Counted from the first letter of the stretch, positions 24,155 through 32,726 are shown. The stretch is DNA of 34,000 nt from JBDRNE01 sp043812935 (GCA_043812935.1 JBDRLO010000043.1:1-34000), one strand, 5' to 3'. Made by a program: numbers and translations. Notes: a model not told the origin generated them from the sequence alone.

Positions 24155-25482
24155 TGAAACACAAAAAAACAAATGTTTATTCCAGGTTAAGGACTAAAAT
24201 TAATGATAAAAAAGCCGTTATAACTGTTGTTGGGTTGGGGTATGTGGGGCTTCCCATTGCTTTAGAGTTCGCGAAGAAAGGTTTTATTGTAAACGGCCTT
24301 GATTCAAATAAAGAGCGTATAAGTAAACTTCAACAAGGGGTTTCATATATTAATGATGTTACGTCGAAAACTATTTTAGCAATAACAAGAACCGGGAATT
24401 TTAATGGTACGGTAAAAGAAGAAATATTGGCTGAGTCAGATGTTATTATTATTTGTGTTCCGACTCCGCTTCGAAAGGTGAAGGAACCCGATATTTCGTT
24501 TATCGTAAAAGCATCTGAAACTTTGAGCCGTTATTTGCGTAAAGGCCAGATGATAATACTTGAAAGTACAACTTATCCGGGAACTACCAGAGAAGTAATA
24601 TTACCTATTCTTGAAAAAAGCGGGTTGAAACTTGGAGAAGATTTTTATTTGGCGTTTTCACCTGAACGAATTGATCCAGGTAACCCGAAATATGATTTTA
24701 CGAATATACCAAAACTTATCGGTGGATTTACAAAACAGGGAACTAATCTGGGGAAATTGGTATATTCAAAAGTGGTAAAGAAAGTTATAGGGCTTTCGAA
24801 CCCTGAATCAGCTGAGGTTACTAAACTTTTGGAGAACACGTTTCGCATTGTGAATATCGGGCTTATAAATGAGTTTGCCGGGCTTTGTCACAAGCTAAAA
24901 ATTGATGTATGGGAAGTTATCAAAGCCGCGGAAACAAAACCGTTTGGTTTTATGCCTTTCTATCCCGGACCTGGTATCGGAGGGCATTGTATTCCTGCGG
25001 ATCCTATGTATTTGTCCTGGAAAGCGCGTAAAGTAGGATTTGAAACCAAAATGGTAGATCTTGCCGCTACCGTTAACCGTAACGCACCCGGACATATTGT
25101 GGAAAGGATCGAAGGAATACTTACTTTGTGCGGAAAAGAGATGAAAAATGCTAAAATTTTTATACTTGGTGTTGCCTATAAAAAAGATGTTAATGATCTT
25201 CGGGAATCTCCGGCGCTGGATATATTAGAATTGCTTAAAAAGAAAAAAGTCTGTGTAGAGTATTTTGATCCGTACATACCATACCTTGATCTGCACGATA
25301 TTAAATCAAAAGGAACAGAAATTACAGAAGATGTTTTAAAGAACCAGGATCTGGTAGTTGTTGTAACCGATCACACAAATGTTGATTACGAATTTATTGC
25401 AGAAAATAGTAAACTGATATTTGATACAAGAAATGTTTTTGAACGCAAAAGTATCAGAGGGGAAAATATAGTCAGGCTCTAA
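24154..25482 (+). CDS. Nucleotide-sugar dehydrogenase, WbpA-like (UDP-N-acetylglucosamine 6-dehydrogenase type)
   Basis: 442 residues of the UDP-glucose/GDP-mannose dehydrogenase superfamily. The NAD fold is TVVGLGYVGLPIALEFAKKGF. IICVPTPLRKVKEPDIS, ESTTYPGTTREV, AFSPERIDPGN and the catalytic GPGIGGHCIPADPMYLSWKA (cysteine near residue 278) match the branch that oxidises N-acetylated UDP-hexosamines (WbpA, or WecC for ManNAc), rather than Ugd. VTDHTNVDY closes the UDP-binding domain. Translation is coupled to ugd by a one-base overlap. Likely product: UDP-N-acetylglucosaminuronate; the exact substrate is inferred. Confidence 0.88.
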   Translation: MKHKKTNVYSRLRTKINDKKAVITVVGLGYVGLPIALEFAKKGFIVNGLDSNKERISKLQQGVSYINDVTSKTILAITRTGNFNGTVKEEILAESDVIIICVPTPLRKVKEPDISFIVKASETLSRYLRKGQMIILESTTYPGTTREVILPILEKSGLKLGEDFYLAFSPERIDPGNPKYDFTNIPKLIGGFTKQGTNLGKLVYSKVVKKVIGLSNPESAEVTKLLENTFRIVNIGLINEFAGLCHKLKIDVWEVIKAAETKPFGFMPFYPGPGIGGHCIPADPMYLSWKARKVGFETKMVDLAATVNRNAPGHIVERIEGILTLCGKEMKNAKIFILGVAYKKDVNDLRESPALDILELLKKKKVCVEYFDPYIPYLDLHDIKSKGTEITEDVLKNQDLVVVVTDHTNVDYEFIAENSKLIFDTRNVFERKSIRGENIVRL

Positions 25483-25494
25483 AGGGAGAATTTA

Positions 25495-26436
25495 ATGGGA
25501 GAACGATATCTTGTAACCGGCGGTGCCGGATTCATCGGATCAAATATTGCTGAAGAGCTTTTAAAACGCGGGAAAAGTGTCCGGGTTATTGATAATCTCA
25601 GTACCGGACGAAAAGAGAATATAGCTGCTTTTAGGAACGATATTGAGTTTATTAATGGCGATATCCGCAGTAAAGACGATGTAACTTCAGCGGTTAAGGC
25701 TGTTGATTATGTGATTCATCAGGCCGCCCTGGGAAGTGTGGCCAGAAGTCTGGAAGATCCTCTTGAAACAAATGATGTTAATGTGACAGGTACATTAAAT
25801 GTGTTAGTTGAAGCGCGGCGTGCCGGGGTTAAAAGGCTTGTTTATGCTTCAAGCAGTTCTGCTTATGGAAACTGTAAAGTGTTTCCGCAAAAAGAAACAT
25901 GTATACCGGCTCCGATTTCTCCTTATGCTGTAAGTAAGCTTACCGGAGAATATTATTGCGTTATGTTTAGTAAAACTATGGGGCTTGAAACAGTTTGTTT
26001 GAGATATTTTAATGTGTTTGGCCCTAAACAGAATCCGCGTTCCAAGTATTCGGCTGTAATTCCTATTTTTGTAGCAAGACTTTCAGATAATCAGCCGTGT
26101 ATTATTAACGGAGACGGAACACAGTCGCGTGATTTTACTTTTGTTTCAAATGTTGTAGATGCGAATATTGCAGCTTGTGAAGCTGAAGGTGCCAGTGGTG
26201 AAGTTATTAATGTAGCTTGCGGTGATAACCATTCTGTTATAGATGTGGCAGAAGGCATAAAAAAAATTCTGAACAAAGATATTGTTTCTGTGCATGGTTC
26301 GGAACGCGCGGGTGACATAAAAAGATCAATAGCGGATATAAGCAGGCTCAAAGAAATTTTACATGTGGAACCCCGGATAAAATTTGACGAAGGATTAGAA
26401 AGAACAGTAAATTGGTTTATAAAATATGGAATATAA
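25495..26436 (+). CDS. NAD-dependent UDP-hexose C4-epimerase, WbpP-like
   Basis: 313 residues of the extended short-chain dehydrogenase family. It has the NAD motif TGGAGFIGS, IDNLSTG, HQAALGSVARSLEDP, YASSSSAYG and the catalytic pair Y144/K148 in SPYAVSK, then RYFNVFGPKQNP and INGDGTQSRDFTFVSNV. The HQAALGSVxRS block and the overall pattern resemble WbpP-type UDP-GlcNAc/GlcNAcA 4-epimerases, fitting the WbpA-like enzyme next door; UDP-glucose epimerase activity cannot be excluded. GGGAGA precedes the ATG, 12 bases after the previous stop. Confidence 0.85.
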   Translation: MGERYLVTGGAGFIGSNIAEELLKRGKSVRVIDNLSTGRKENIAAFRNDIEFINGDIRSKDDVTSAVKAVDYVIHQAALGSVARSLEDPLETNDVNVTGTLNVLVEARRAGVKRLVYASSSSAYGNCKVFPQKETCIPAPISPYAVSKLTGEYYCVMFSKTMGLETVCLRYFNVFGPKQNPRSKYSAVIPIFVARLSDNQPCIINGDGTQSRDFTFVSNVVDANIAACEAEGASGEVINVACGDNHSVIDVAEGIKKILNKDIVSVHGSERAGDIKRSIADISRLKEILHVEPRIKFDEGLERTVNWFIKYGI

Positions 26437-26457
26437 AATGTTTTTTAGAAGGTATAT

Positions 26458-27390
26458 ATGAGAATATTAGTTGCCGGTGGCGCGGGTTTTATTGGTTCGC
26501 ACTTATGCGGAGAACTTCTTGAAGAGGGGCATGATGTTATTTGCGCGGATAGTTTTTTAACCGGGCATGTGGATAATGTAAATCATGTTATGCAGGATCC
26601 GAAATTCAGATTAATAGAGCATGATATAACAAAGCATTTAGATATTAACGAAAAGCTTGATTATGTGCTTAATTTTGCATCTCCGGCAAGTCCCGTGGAT
26701 TATTTAAACTATCCGATAGAAACAATGAAAGTAGGAGCCATAGGAACACATAATCTTTTGGGGCTTGCAAAAAGACATAATGCTTCTTTTCTTTTGGCAT
26801 CTACATCGGAAGTTTATGGTGATCCGCTTGTTAATCCTCAACCGGAGACATATTGGGGCAACGTTAATCCTGTCGGCCCGCGAAGTGTATATGATGAAGC
26901 CAAACGGTTTGCTGAGGCTATAACACTTGCATATCACCGCAAATTAGGTATTGATGTTAAGATTGTCAGGATATTTAATACCTATGGTGAAAGGATGAAA
27001 GCCAGTGACGGTAGGGCAATACCGAATCTTATTTATCAGGCGCTCAACAATGAACCTTTTACGGTTTATGGCGACGGGAGTCAGACGCGGAGTTTTTGTT
27101 ATGTATCGGATCTGGTCTCAGGTATCTTAAAGCTTATGCAATCGGATTGTCATGAACCTGTTAATTTGGGTAATCCTTTAGAGATGAGTATATCGGATTT
27201 GGTGAAAAAAATAAAGCAGATAACCGGTTCGAAAAATGAAATTGTTTTTAAAGAACTTCCGGTTGATGACCCGAAAATGCGGCGTCCAGATATCTCGAAA
27301 GCAAAAAAAAAATTAGGATGGATTCCGGAAGTGGTGTTGGATGATGGACTGAAAAGAACAGTGGAATGGTTTAAAAAATGTAAAATGTAA
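26458..27390 (+). CDS. uxs: UDP-glucuronate decarboxylase (UDP-xylose synthase)
   Basis: Converts UDP-glucuronate to UDP-xylose. 310 residues. AGGAGFIGSHLCGELLEEGHDV is the NAD fold. The NFASPASPVDYLNYPIETMKVG block is diagnostic for Uxs among its relatives; STSEVYGDP and the Y145/K149 pair in SVYDEAKR are catalytic, followed by RIFNTYGERM, DGRAIPNLI and VYGDGSQTRSFCYVSDLV. It lies 21 bases after the epimerase with AGAAGG upstream. With ugd at the head of the operon it gives a complete route to UDP-xylose. Confidence 0.93.
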   Translation: MRILVAGGAGFIGSHLCGELLEEGHDVICADSFLTGHVDNVNHVMQDPKFRLIEHDITKHLDINEKLDYVLNFASPASPVDYLNYPIETMKVGAIGTHNLLGLAKRHNASFLLASTSEVYGDPLVNPQPETYWGNVNPVGPRSVYDEAKRFAEAITLAYHRKLGIDVKIVRIFNTYGERMKASDGRAIPNLIYQALNNEPFTVYGDGSQTRSFCYVSDLVSGILKLMQSDCHEPVNLGNPLEMSISDLVKKIKQITGSKNEIVFKELPVDDPKMRRPDISKAKKKLGWIPEVVLDDGLKRTVEWFKKCKM

Positions 27391-27436
27391 GGAAAAGGTA
27401 TGGTTATTTCTTACGTTTATAAATAAAGGAAAAGAG

Positions 27437-28561
27437 ATGAATATACCATTATTAGATTTAAAAGCACAATACAAAAATATAAAAGACAAAATTGATGCCG
27501 CATTAATGCGGGTTGTTGAGAGCCAGCATTTTGTTTTGTCCCAGGAAGTTGAGTCTTTGGAAAATGAAGTTGCGGACTATTGCGGTGTATCGTATGCCGC
27601 AGGAGTCGCTTCTGGTACAGACGCGTTGATACTTGCTATGAGGGCTTTGGGTATTGGTGAAGGAGATTTCGTTATTACCTCGCCGTTTACTTTTTTTGCG
27701 ACAAGTGAATCGATTTCTCTTTTAGGTGCGCGGCCTTTATTTGCGGATATAGACAAAGTTACGTTTAACATAGATCCAAATAAAGTTGTAGAGCTTTTAC
27801 AGAATGCTGATATTAATATCCGGTCTAAGATTAAAGGCATAATTCCCGTTCATCTTTATGGGCAATGCGCGGATATGGATGCTATTAAAGAGATTTCTGA
27901 ACAATATAATCTTAAAGTAGTCGAAGATTGCGCGCAGGCGATGGGCGCTTTGTATAAAGGCAAAAAGTCTGGTAGTTTTGGAAACGCCGGAGCTTTTAGT
28001 TTTTTCCCTAGTAAAAATTTGGGCGCTTTTGGTGATGGCGGTATTATTATTTCCCAGGATGAAGCTTTTATCCGAAAGGTAAAAGAACTTCGTGTTCACG
28101 GCAGCCGGGAAATGTATATTCATGAAGAAATAGGTTACAATTCGCGGCTTGACAGTTTACAGGCTGCAATACTAAGGGTTAAATTGCTTGAACTCGATTC
28201 CTGGCTTGAACGGAAACGTGTTATCGCGGATAAATATGACAAAGCTTTTGCGCCGTTAGGGGTTTGCGTGCCTGGGGTGTGCAAAGACAATGTGCATACT
28301 TATCACCAATATACGATAATGTTTGAAGATCGAAATGAACTTATGAGCTATCTTAATGAGAAAGGAATATCCGCGCGGGTTTATTATCCGGTTCCTTTGC
28401 ATTTACAGCCATGCTATAAGAATCTTGGGTATTCAATAGGAAGTTTTCCTGTTTCTGAAACCGTAGCTGAACGTGTCCTTTCTTTGCCTGTTTATCCTGA
28501 ACTTTCAGAGGAGAAAATCGATTATATAATTCAAACGGTAAAAAGTTTCTTTAAATCCTGA
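27437..28561 (+). CDS. DegT/DnrJ/EryC1/StrS sugar aminotransferase, WbpE-like
   Basis: 374 residues, PLP-dependent. It opens with IPLLDLKAQYKNIKDKID as in WbpE-type enzymes. GVASGTDALILAMRALGIGEGDFVITSPFTFFATSE, VEDCAQAMGA and FSFFPSKNLGAFGDGG follow; the PLP lysine is K193 in the last of these. The end has YHQYTI and the RVYYPVPLHLQPCY motif. WbpE aminates the 3-keto group of UDP-GlcNAc-uronate, which fits the WbpA-like gene upstream, but the 3-dehydrogenase (WbpB) and N-acetyltransferase (WbpD) are not in this window. AAAGGAAAAGAG precedes the ATG. Confidence 0.88.
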   Translation: MNIPLLDLKAQYKNIKDKIDAALMRVVESQHFVLSQEVESLENEVADYCGVSYAAGVASGTDALILAMRALGIGEGDFVITSPFTFFATSESISLLGARPLFADIDKVTFNIDPNKVVELLQNADINIRSKIKGIIPVHLYGQCADMDAIKEISEQYNLKVVEDCAQAMGALYKGKKSGSFGNAGAFSFFPSKNLGAFGDGGIIISQDEAFIRKVKELRVHGSREMYIHEEIGYNSRLDSLQAAILRVKLLELDSWLERKRVIADKYDKAFAPLGVCVPGVCKDNVHTYHQYTIMFEDRNELMSYLNEKGISARVYYPVPLHLQPCYKNLGYSIGSFPVSETVAERVLSLPVYPELSEEKIDYIIQTVKSFFKS

Positions 28562-28570
28562 CCGAGCTAG

Positions 28571-29608
28571 ATGATGCTTAATAATCCGAAAAAAATTGTA
28601 GTTATGCGGACTGACCGTATAGGTGAAGTACTGCTTTCAACAGTTGTCATTGATAGCATTAAAACGTTGTATCCATCAGCAGCCGTTTCGTTTGTTACTT
28701 CAGATTATTCCCGTCAAATTTTGGAGAATCGCCGGGATATCTCAGAAATAATAACAGTAGATACTTTCAATAAAGATAACTGGTTTTTAAGAGCCTTGAA
28801 ATTAGCGGTTATTTTGCGAAAACGGAATTTTGATGTTGCGATTGTATTAAATGCGCACAAAATGCTTCATCTCGCGGTTTTTTTGGCGGGTATACCTGTC
28901 AGGATGGGATATAGACGTAAATGGGGAGGCCTCCTGAATAAAACCATAGAAGACAAACGCAATGAGGGAGCGAAACATGAGATAGAATATGCTATGGATT
29001 TTATGTATTTGATGGGCTTTAGCGGGGCGATTCCGGCTCCAAACTTAATCCCTGATGAGATTTCCGAAAATTTTGTTAAAAATTTACTGCGAAAAAAAAA
29101 TGTTCAGGATACAGATACTTTAATTGTTTTACATCCGGCGAGCAGTAACCCTGCTAAGATGTGGAGTAAAGAATCTTACGCACAATTGATCAAAGACTTA
29201 AAAGCTAAATTGAATTGCGGGATTCTGCTTATAGGCAGCGGAGAAGAAAAGGGTTTAGTTTCTGATATCAGTAAAAAATGCGGGGAACAGATAATAGATT
29301 TTTCAGGGGAATTAAATTTAAAACAGCTTATAGCGTTACTGAAACGGTCAAAACTTTTTATTGGAAATGATTCCGGTCCTATGCATATGGCCGCGGCAAT
29401 GGATATACCTGTTATAGCGATATTTGGCCGAAAAATCCAGGGAGTAAGCCCCAAACGTTGGCGTCCCTGGGGGAATAAACACATAGTTTTTCATAAAGAT
29501 GCTGGATGCGAGAAATGTTATGACAGCGAGTGTCCCCATGGCTATAAATGTTTGAAAGCGGTTACAGTTGATGAGGTGGTTGGGGCAGCAGTTAGGTTAG
29601 CCGGTTAG
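28571..29608 (+). CDS. Glycosyltransferase family 9 (heptosyltransferase-like)
   Basis: 345 residues. It has the N-terminal IVVMRTDRIGEVLLSTVVIDSIK, the second-domain opener VLHPASSNPAKMWSKESYAQLI, and the ADP-heptose-type site KLFIGNDSGPMHMAAAMDIPVIAIFG, followed by a C-x2-C ... C ... C block (CEKCYDSECPHGYKCL) seen in WaaF-like enzymes. It would act on the cytoplasmic face in LPS core synthesis. The last residues, RLAG plus the stop, are encoded by the TTAGCCGG tract, so the repeat has set this protein's C-terminus. Confidence 0.9.
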   Translation: MMLNNPKKIVVMRTDRIGEVLLSTVVIDSIKTLYPSAAVSFVTSDYSRQILENRRDISEIITVDTFNKDNWFLRALKLAVILRKRNFDVAIVLNAHKMLHLAVFLAGIPVRMGYRRKWGGLLNKTIEDKRNEGAKHEIEYAMDFMYLMGFSGAIPAPNLIPDEISENFVKNLLRKKNVQDTDTLIVLHPASSNPAKMWSKESYAQLIKDLKAKLNCGILLIGSGEEKGLVSDISKKCGEQIIDFSGELNLKQLIALLKRSKLFIGNDSGPMHMAAAMDIPVIAIFGRKIQGVSPKRWRPWGNKHIVFHKDAGCEKCYDSECPHGYKCLKAVTVDEVVGAAVRLAG

Positions 29609-29642
29609 CCAGTTAGCCGGTTAGCCAGTTAGCCGGTTGGTT
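29596..29642 (+). repeat. TTAGCCGG-type tandem tract 2
   Basis: About six units of TTAGCCGG/TTAGCCAG. The first supplies the stop codon of the upstream GT9 gene. A GTAG hairpin follows four bases later. Confidence 0.9.
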
Positions 29643-29645
29643 GAT

Positions 29646-29670
29646 GTAGGGACAGGTGTTGAGTCTGTCC
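29646..29670 (+). repeat. GTAG hairpin, copy 5
   Basis: GTAG foot, arms GGACAG and CTGTCC around a nine-base loop. It directly follows tandem tract 2. Confidence 0.75.
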
Positions 29671-29683
29671 GTTAAATTCCTGA

Positions 29684-29711
29684 AACGTGTAACATGTAGC
29701 GTGCAACGTGA
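29684..29711 (+). repeat. Small ACGTGTAAC-type repeat, copy B
   Basis: ACGTGTAACATGTAGCGTGC followed by AACGTG; similar to the - strand of 13262-13291. It lies in the leader of the next GT9 gene. Confidence 0.4.
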
Positions 29712-29716
29712 GGATT

Positions 29717-30790
29717 ATGAAAAAGGTTTTAATCGCGAATATATTTGGGATTGGTGATGTTTTAAATACTACGCCGTTGGTGGGTAATCTTAAGAAATTA
29801 TATGGCGCGGAAATTTCCATAGATTATTTATGTAACGCTCGCGCGAAACCGATAGTTGAAAACATTCCGGATATAAACAGTGTATTTGTTTATGAAAAAG
29901 ATGATTTTGTCAGTTTGTGGAAAAAATCCAAATGGCAATGCTTGCGAGAAATATTTAAACTATTTGGGGCTATAAAAGAAAAACGGTATGATACTGTTCT
30001 TGATTTTACTTTGTCGCGGGAATTCGGGTTTCTTTTTATGCTTAGCGGTATTCCGTGCCGTGCGGGATTAAGTTATAAAAAAAGAGGTATTTTTCTTGAG
30101 CATAAAGTGCCTTTTAAAGCATTTACAGGGAAGCATGTTGTTGAATACTATTTTGATGTTTTAAGATGCCTTGATATCCCTGTCGTGGAGAAAAATATGC
30201 GTCTGGTGCCGGACGAAAAGAACCGCGTTTGGGCTGAGAATTATTTGAGAGAAAAAAATATTGATAGTAAGCGTTTTGTTGCGATTGTTCCGGGAGGCGG
30301 CGCCAGTTGGGGCGAGCAGGCACAGCGTAGGAGATGGAATCCTGAAAATTTTTCCAGAGTTGCTGATATCCTTTCTGAGAATAGTTATCAGGTTATATTT
30401 ATCGGAGACGACAGTGAAAAAGAACTTTGTAATACCGCGCTTAGGAAGATGAAAATGTCATCTGCAATTACCGAGAACTCATTGACATTGAAACAATATG
30501 TCGCGTTATTGAATGAATCAGCACTTGTTTTGTGTAATGATGGCGGCCCTTTGCATATTACAACAGCTTTGAATGTAAAAGGTGTTTTTGTTTTTGGCCC
30601 GGTTGATGATAAAGTTTACGGTCCTTATCCGGTGTCACGCCGGCATATATCGGTAACAGCTGACGGGGTAGAGTGTCGTCCATGTTATTATAAATTCAGG
30701 CTTCCGGAATGTGAACATAATAAAAAATGCCTTACGGAAATTCGACCGGAACAAGTTGCGGAAAAATGTCTGGAACTTTTAGAAACATAA
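29717..30790 (+). CDS. Glycosyltransferase family 9 (heptosyltransferase-like)
   Basis: About 357 residues. The N-terminus KKVLIANIFGIGDVLNTTPLVGNLKKLYG is the GT9 motif. VAIVPGGGASWGEQAQRRRWNPENF opens the second domain, and LVLCNDGGPLHITTALNVKGVFVFGPVDDKVYGPYP is the sugar-nucleotide site; the C-terminus has CRPCYYKFRLPECEHNKKCL. It is third of this family in the window and clearly diverged from the other two, so probably adds a different residue. ATG 29717 starts at the domain; a GTG at 29708 is possible. The 108-base leader holds two repeats, so read-through from the previous gene must cross a hairpin. Confidence 0.9.
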   Translation: MKKVLIANIFGIGDVLNTTPLVGNLKKLYGAEISIDYLCNARAKPIVENIPDINSVFVYEKDDFVSLWKKSKWQCLREIFKLFGAIKEKRYDTVLDFTLSREFGFLFMLSGIPCRAGLSYKKRGIFLEHKVPFKAFTGKHVVEYYFDVLRCLDIPVVEKNMRLVPDEKNRVWAENYLREKNIDSKRFVAIVPGGGASWGEQAQRRRWNPENFSRVADILSENSYQVIFIGDDSEKELCNTALRKMKMSSAITENSLTLKQYVALLNESALVLCNDGGPLHITTALNVKGVFVFGPVDDKVYGPYPVSRRHISVTADGVECRPCYYKFRLPECEHNKKCLTEIRPEQVAEKCLELLET

Positions 30791-30804
30791 CAGTAAGGAC
30801 AAAA

Positions 30805-31383
30805 ATGAAAGCAAAATATGTTTTTATTGACAGAGACGGTGTAATTAATAAAGATCCCGGCGGATGGACAAAGTACGGATATGTCACAGAATGGAAAGAT
30901 TTTCATTTTTTGCCTGGAGCTTTGAAAGCATTTAAATTGCTCTCGGACAATGGATATGAAAGCGTAATTATTTCAAATCAGCAGTGTGTAGGCAAGGGAT
31001 GTTTATCTGAAGAATCTCTGGCTGAATTGACTATGCAGATGAGGGAAACTATTGAAACAGCAGGCGGAACTATAGCTGGAGTGTATTATTGCACACATCT
31101 TAAAGACGAGAAGTGTTCGTGCCGTAAGCCTGAACCAGGACTTTTTTCTTCAGCTCAGGAAGAACTTAATATTGATAATTTAAATGAAAGTTTTTTTGTG
31201 GGAGACAACAAAACGGATATAATTGCCGGAACACGGGCAGGAATGAAGACTATTCTGGTACTTTCAGGCAAATCATCAATTGAAGATACGGATGCCTGGG
31301 AAAATAAACCGGATTATATTTGTGAAGATCTTTTAGATGCGGCAGATTTGATTGTTAATAGGTTAGCCGGTTATACTGGTTAG
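30805..31383 (+). CDS. gmhB: D-glycero-D-manno-heptose 1,7-bisphosphate 7-phosphatase GmhB-like
   Basis: HAD-IIIA phosphatase removing the 7-phosphate in ADP-heptose synthesis. About 192 residues. Catalytic aspartates are D9 and D11 in FIDRDGVIN; motif II is IISNQQCVGKG; the GmhB zinc loop is CTHLKDEKCSCRKPEPGL; the acidic motif is FVGDNKTDIIAG. ATG 30805 has AAGGA upstream, overruling the longer frame from 30727 that would overlap the GT9 gene. The C-terminal NRLAGYTG and stop are encoded by the tandem repeat. It fits the three GT9 genes as supplier of heptose; gmhA and hldE are not seen. Confidence 0.88.
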   Translation: MKAKYVFIDRDGVINKDPGGWTKYGYVTEWKDFHFLPGALKAFKLLSDNGYESVIISNQQCVGKGCLSEESLAELTMQMRETIETAGGTIAGVYYCTHLKDEKCSCRKPEPGLFSSAQEELNIDNLNESFFVGDNKTDIIAGTRAGMKTILVLSGKSSIEDTDAWENKPDYICEDLLDAADLIVNRLAGYTG

Positions 31384-31496
31384 CCGGTTATGCCGGTTAG
31401 CCGGTTATGCTGGTTAGCCGGTTATGCCGGTTAGCCGGTTATGCTGCTTAGCCGATTATGCTGGTTATGCCGGTTATGCTGCTTAGCCGATTAGTA
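31361..31496 (+). repeat. TTAGCCGG/TTATGCCGG tandem tract 3 (longest)
   Basis: About 136 bases of alternating 8-bp (TTAGCCGG) and 9-bp (TTATGCCGG, TTATGCTGG) units. It begins inside the 3' end of gmhB and supplies its stop, and is followed four bases later by a GTAG hairpin. A higher-order ~17-bp period is visible. Confidence 0.92.
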
Positions 31497-31499
31497 GAT

Positions 31500-31525
31500 G
31501 TAGGGACAGGCCCCTGTGCCTGTCC
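31500..31525 (+). repeat. GTAG hairpin, copy 6
   Basis: GTAG foot, arms GGACAGGC (31504-31511) and GCCTGTCC (31518-31525). It directly follows tandem tract 3. No gene lies between it and the ATG at 31593. Confidence 0.85.
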
Positions 31526-31592
31526 AGTAAGTTTAATATCATGAGACACGTATATCGGTTGACAGGTTATGTGAATGCAAGAAAGGAGTATT

Positions 31593-32726
31593 ATGAAGAA
31601 AAAAGTTATTATATTGTATTCAACAGCGGGTATGGGGCATAAAAAAGCGGCAATTGCTATATTTGATGCGTTTAAGAATATGCGAGAAGATATTGATGTT
31701 GAAAACATAGATGTTCTTGATTATGCCAATCCTGTGTATAAGTTCCTGTATTTGGATTTTTATGTATTTATGATGTCAAAAGCAAAATGGCTTTGGGCAA
31801 TACTTTATTATTTCTCGAATATTCCTTTTATTGATTTCCTTTCCCGCCGCGTACGCGGAATTTTAGATTTTTATGGGATGCCTGGAGTGGCAAAAATGCT
31901 GATAGAAAAAAAACCGGATGCGGTTATAGCAACACATTTTTTTCTGCCGAGTATAGCCGGGCTTTTAAAGGAAAACAAAAATTTTACGGCAAAAATATAT
32001 ACTTTGGTTACAGATTATGGTCCGCATAGTTTCTGGCTCTCAGACAGTATTGACCGGTTTTTCGTCGGGTCAGAGTTTACTTTGTCAGAATTTGTGAAAC
32101 GGGGTGTGCCTAAATCGAAAATTGATATTACCGGTATTTCAACAACATCCGAGTTTCACAAAGAGTTTAATGTTGTGGAACTGAAACAAAAATATAATTT
32201 GGATCCGTCAAAAAAAACTATTTTTCTTATGACCGGAGGGTTTGGTGTCGGGCCCATGGAACAGATGCTTATGGAGCTGAACCAGTGCCGCAGCAATGTG
32301 GAAGTAATAGCGGTTTGCGGGCATAACAAAGTTGTTTATGAAAACGTACGCAAATTAAAGGATAAACTGAAGTTTTCCCTTATTGAATTTGGTTTTACAG
32401 ATGAAGTAGCCAAATTGATGGCAGTTTCGGATTTAATGATAACTAAAGCCGGCGGCATAAGCGTTACAGAAGCTTTAAACGCGCGCCTTCCTATGATCCT
32501 TTTCGCTTCGATTCCTGGACAGGAAACCTGGAATGAGGAATTTCTTTTGGCCGCGGGTGCTGTTATAAAAATAAAATCGGTAAAAGAACTTTCGTCCGCG
32601 GTAGACGAAATGTTTGTTTTAAAAGAGGAGTATAATTCTTTTAAAACAGCGATTGATAAGATTCGAAGGCCTTATGCAGCGGAAGACATCGTAAAAATAG
32701 TTGCGGATGAAATCACAAAAGAATAG
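31593..32726 (+). CDS. Glycolipid glycosyltransferase, MGDG synthase/UgtP-like (GT28 type)
   Basis: About 377 residues. The N-terminus VIILYSTAGMGHKKAAIAIFDAF is the MGDG-synthase N-terminal domain with its G-x-G-H motif. PDAVIATHFFLPSIAGLL, LVTDYGPHSFWL and RFFVGSEFTLSEFVKRGVP match processive diacylglycerol glycosyltransferases. The C-terminal domain has FLMTGGFGVGPM, LITKAGGISVTEALNARLPMILFASIPGQETWN, the GT28-type donor-binding site. Likely makes a glucosyl- or galactosyl-diacylglycerol at the membrane; acceptor and sugar are inferred. AAAGGAG precedes ATG 31593, better than the ATG at 31575. Confidence 0.88.
   Translation: MKKKVIILYSTAGMGHKKAAIAIFDAFKNMREDIDVENIDVLDYANPVYKFLYLDFYVFMMSKAKWLWAILYYFSNIPFIDFLSRRVRGILDFYGMPGVAKMLIEKKPDAVIATHFFLPSIAGLLKENKNFTAKIYTLVTDYGPHSFWLSDSIDRFFVGSEFTLSEFVKRGVPKSKIDITGISTTSEFHKEFNVVELKQKYNLDPSKKTIFLMTGGFGVGPMEQMLMELNQCRSNVEVIAVCGHNKVVYENVRKLKDKLKFSLIEFGFTDEVAKLMAVSDLMITKAGGISVTEALNARLPMILFASIPGQETWNEEFLLAAGAVIKIKSVKELSSAVDEMFVLKEEYNSFKTAIDKIRRPYAAEDIVKIVADEITKE

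Noticed and set aside
30727..30804. N-terminal extension of GmhB from 30727
   Set aside because: It would overlap the GT9 gene by 64 bases; ATG 30805 has its own ribosome site and begins at the HAD motif.
31361..31496. Possible CRISPR array
   Set aside because: The repeated unit is 8-9 bp with no unique spacers between copies and no cas genes nearby; it is a simple tandem repeat.
31361..31496. Telomere-like TTAGCC repeat marking a replicon end
   Set aside because: The tract is internal, flanked by intact operon genes on both sides, and occurs at four places in the window.
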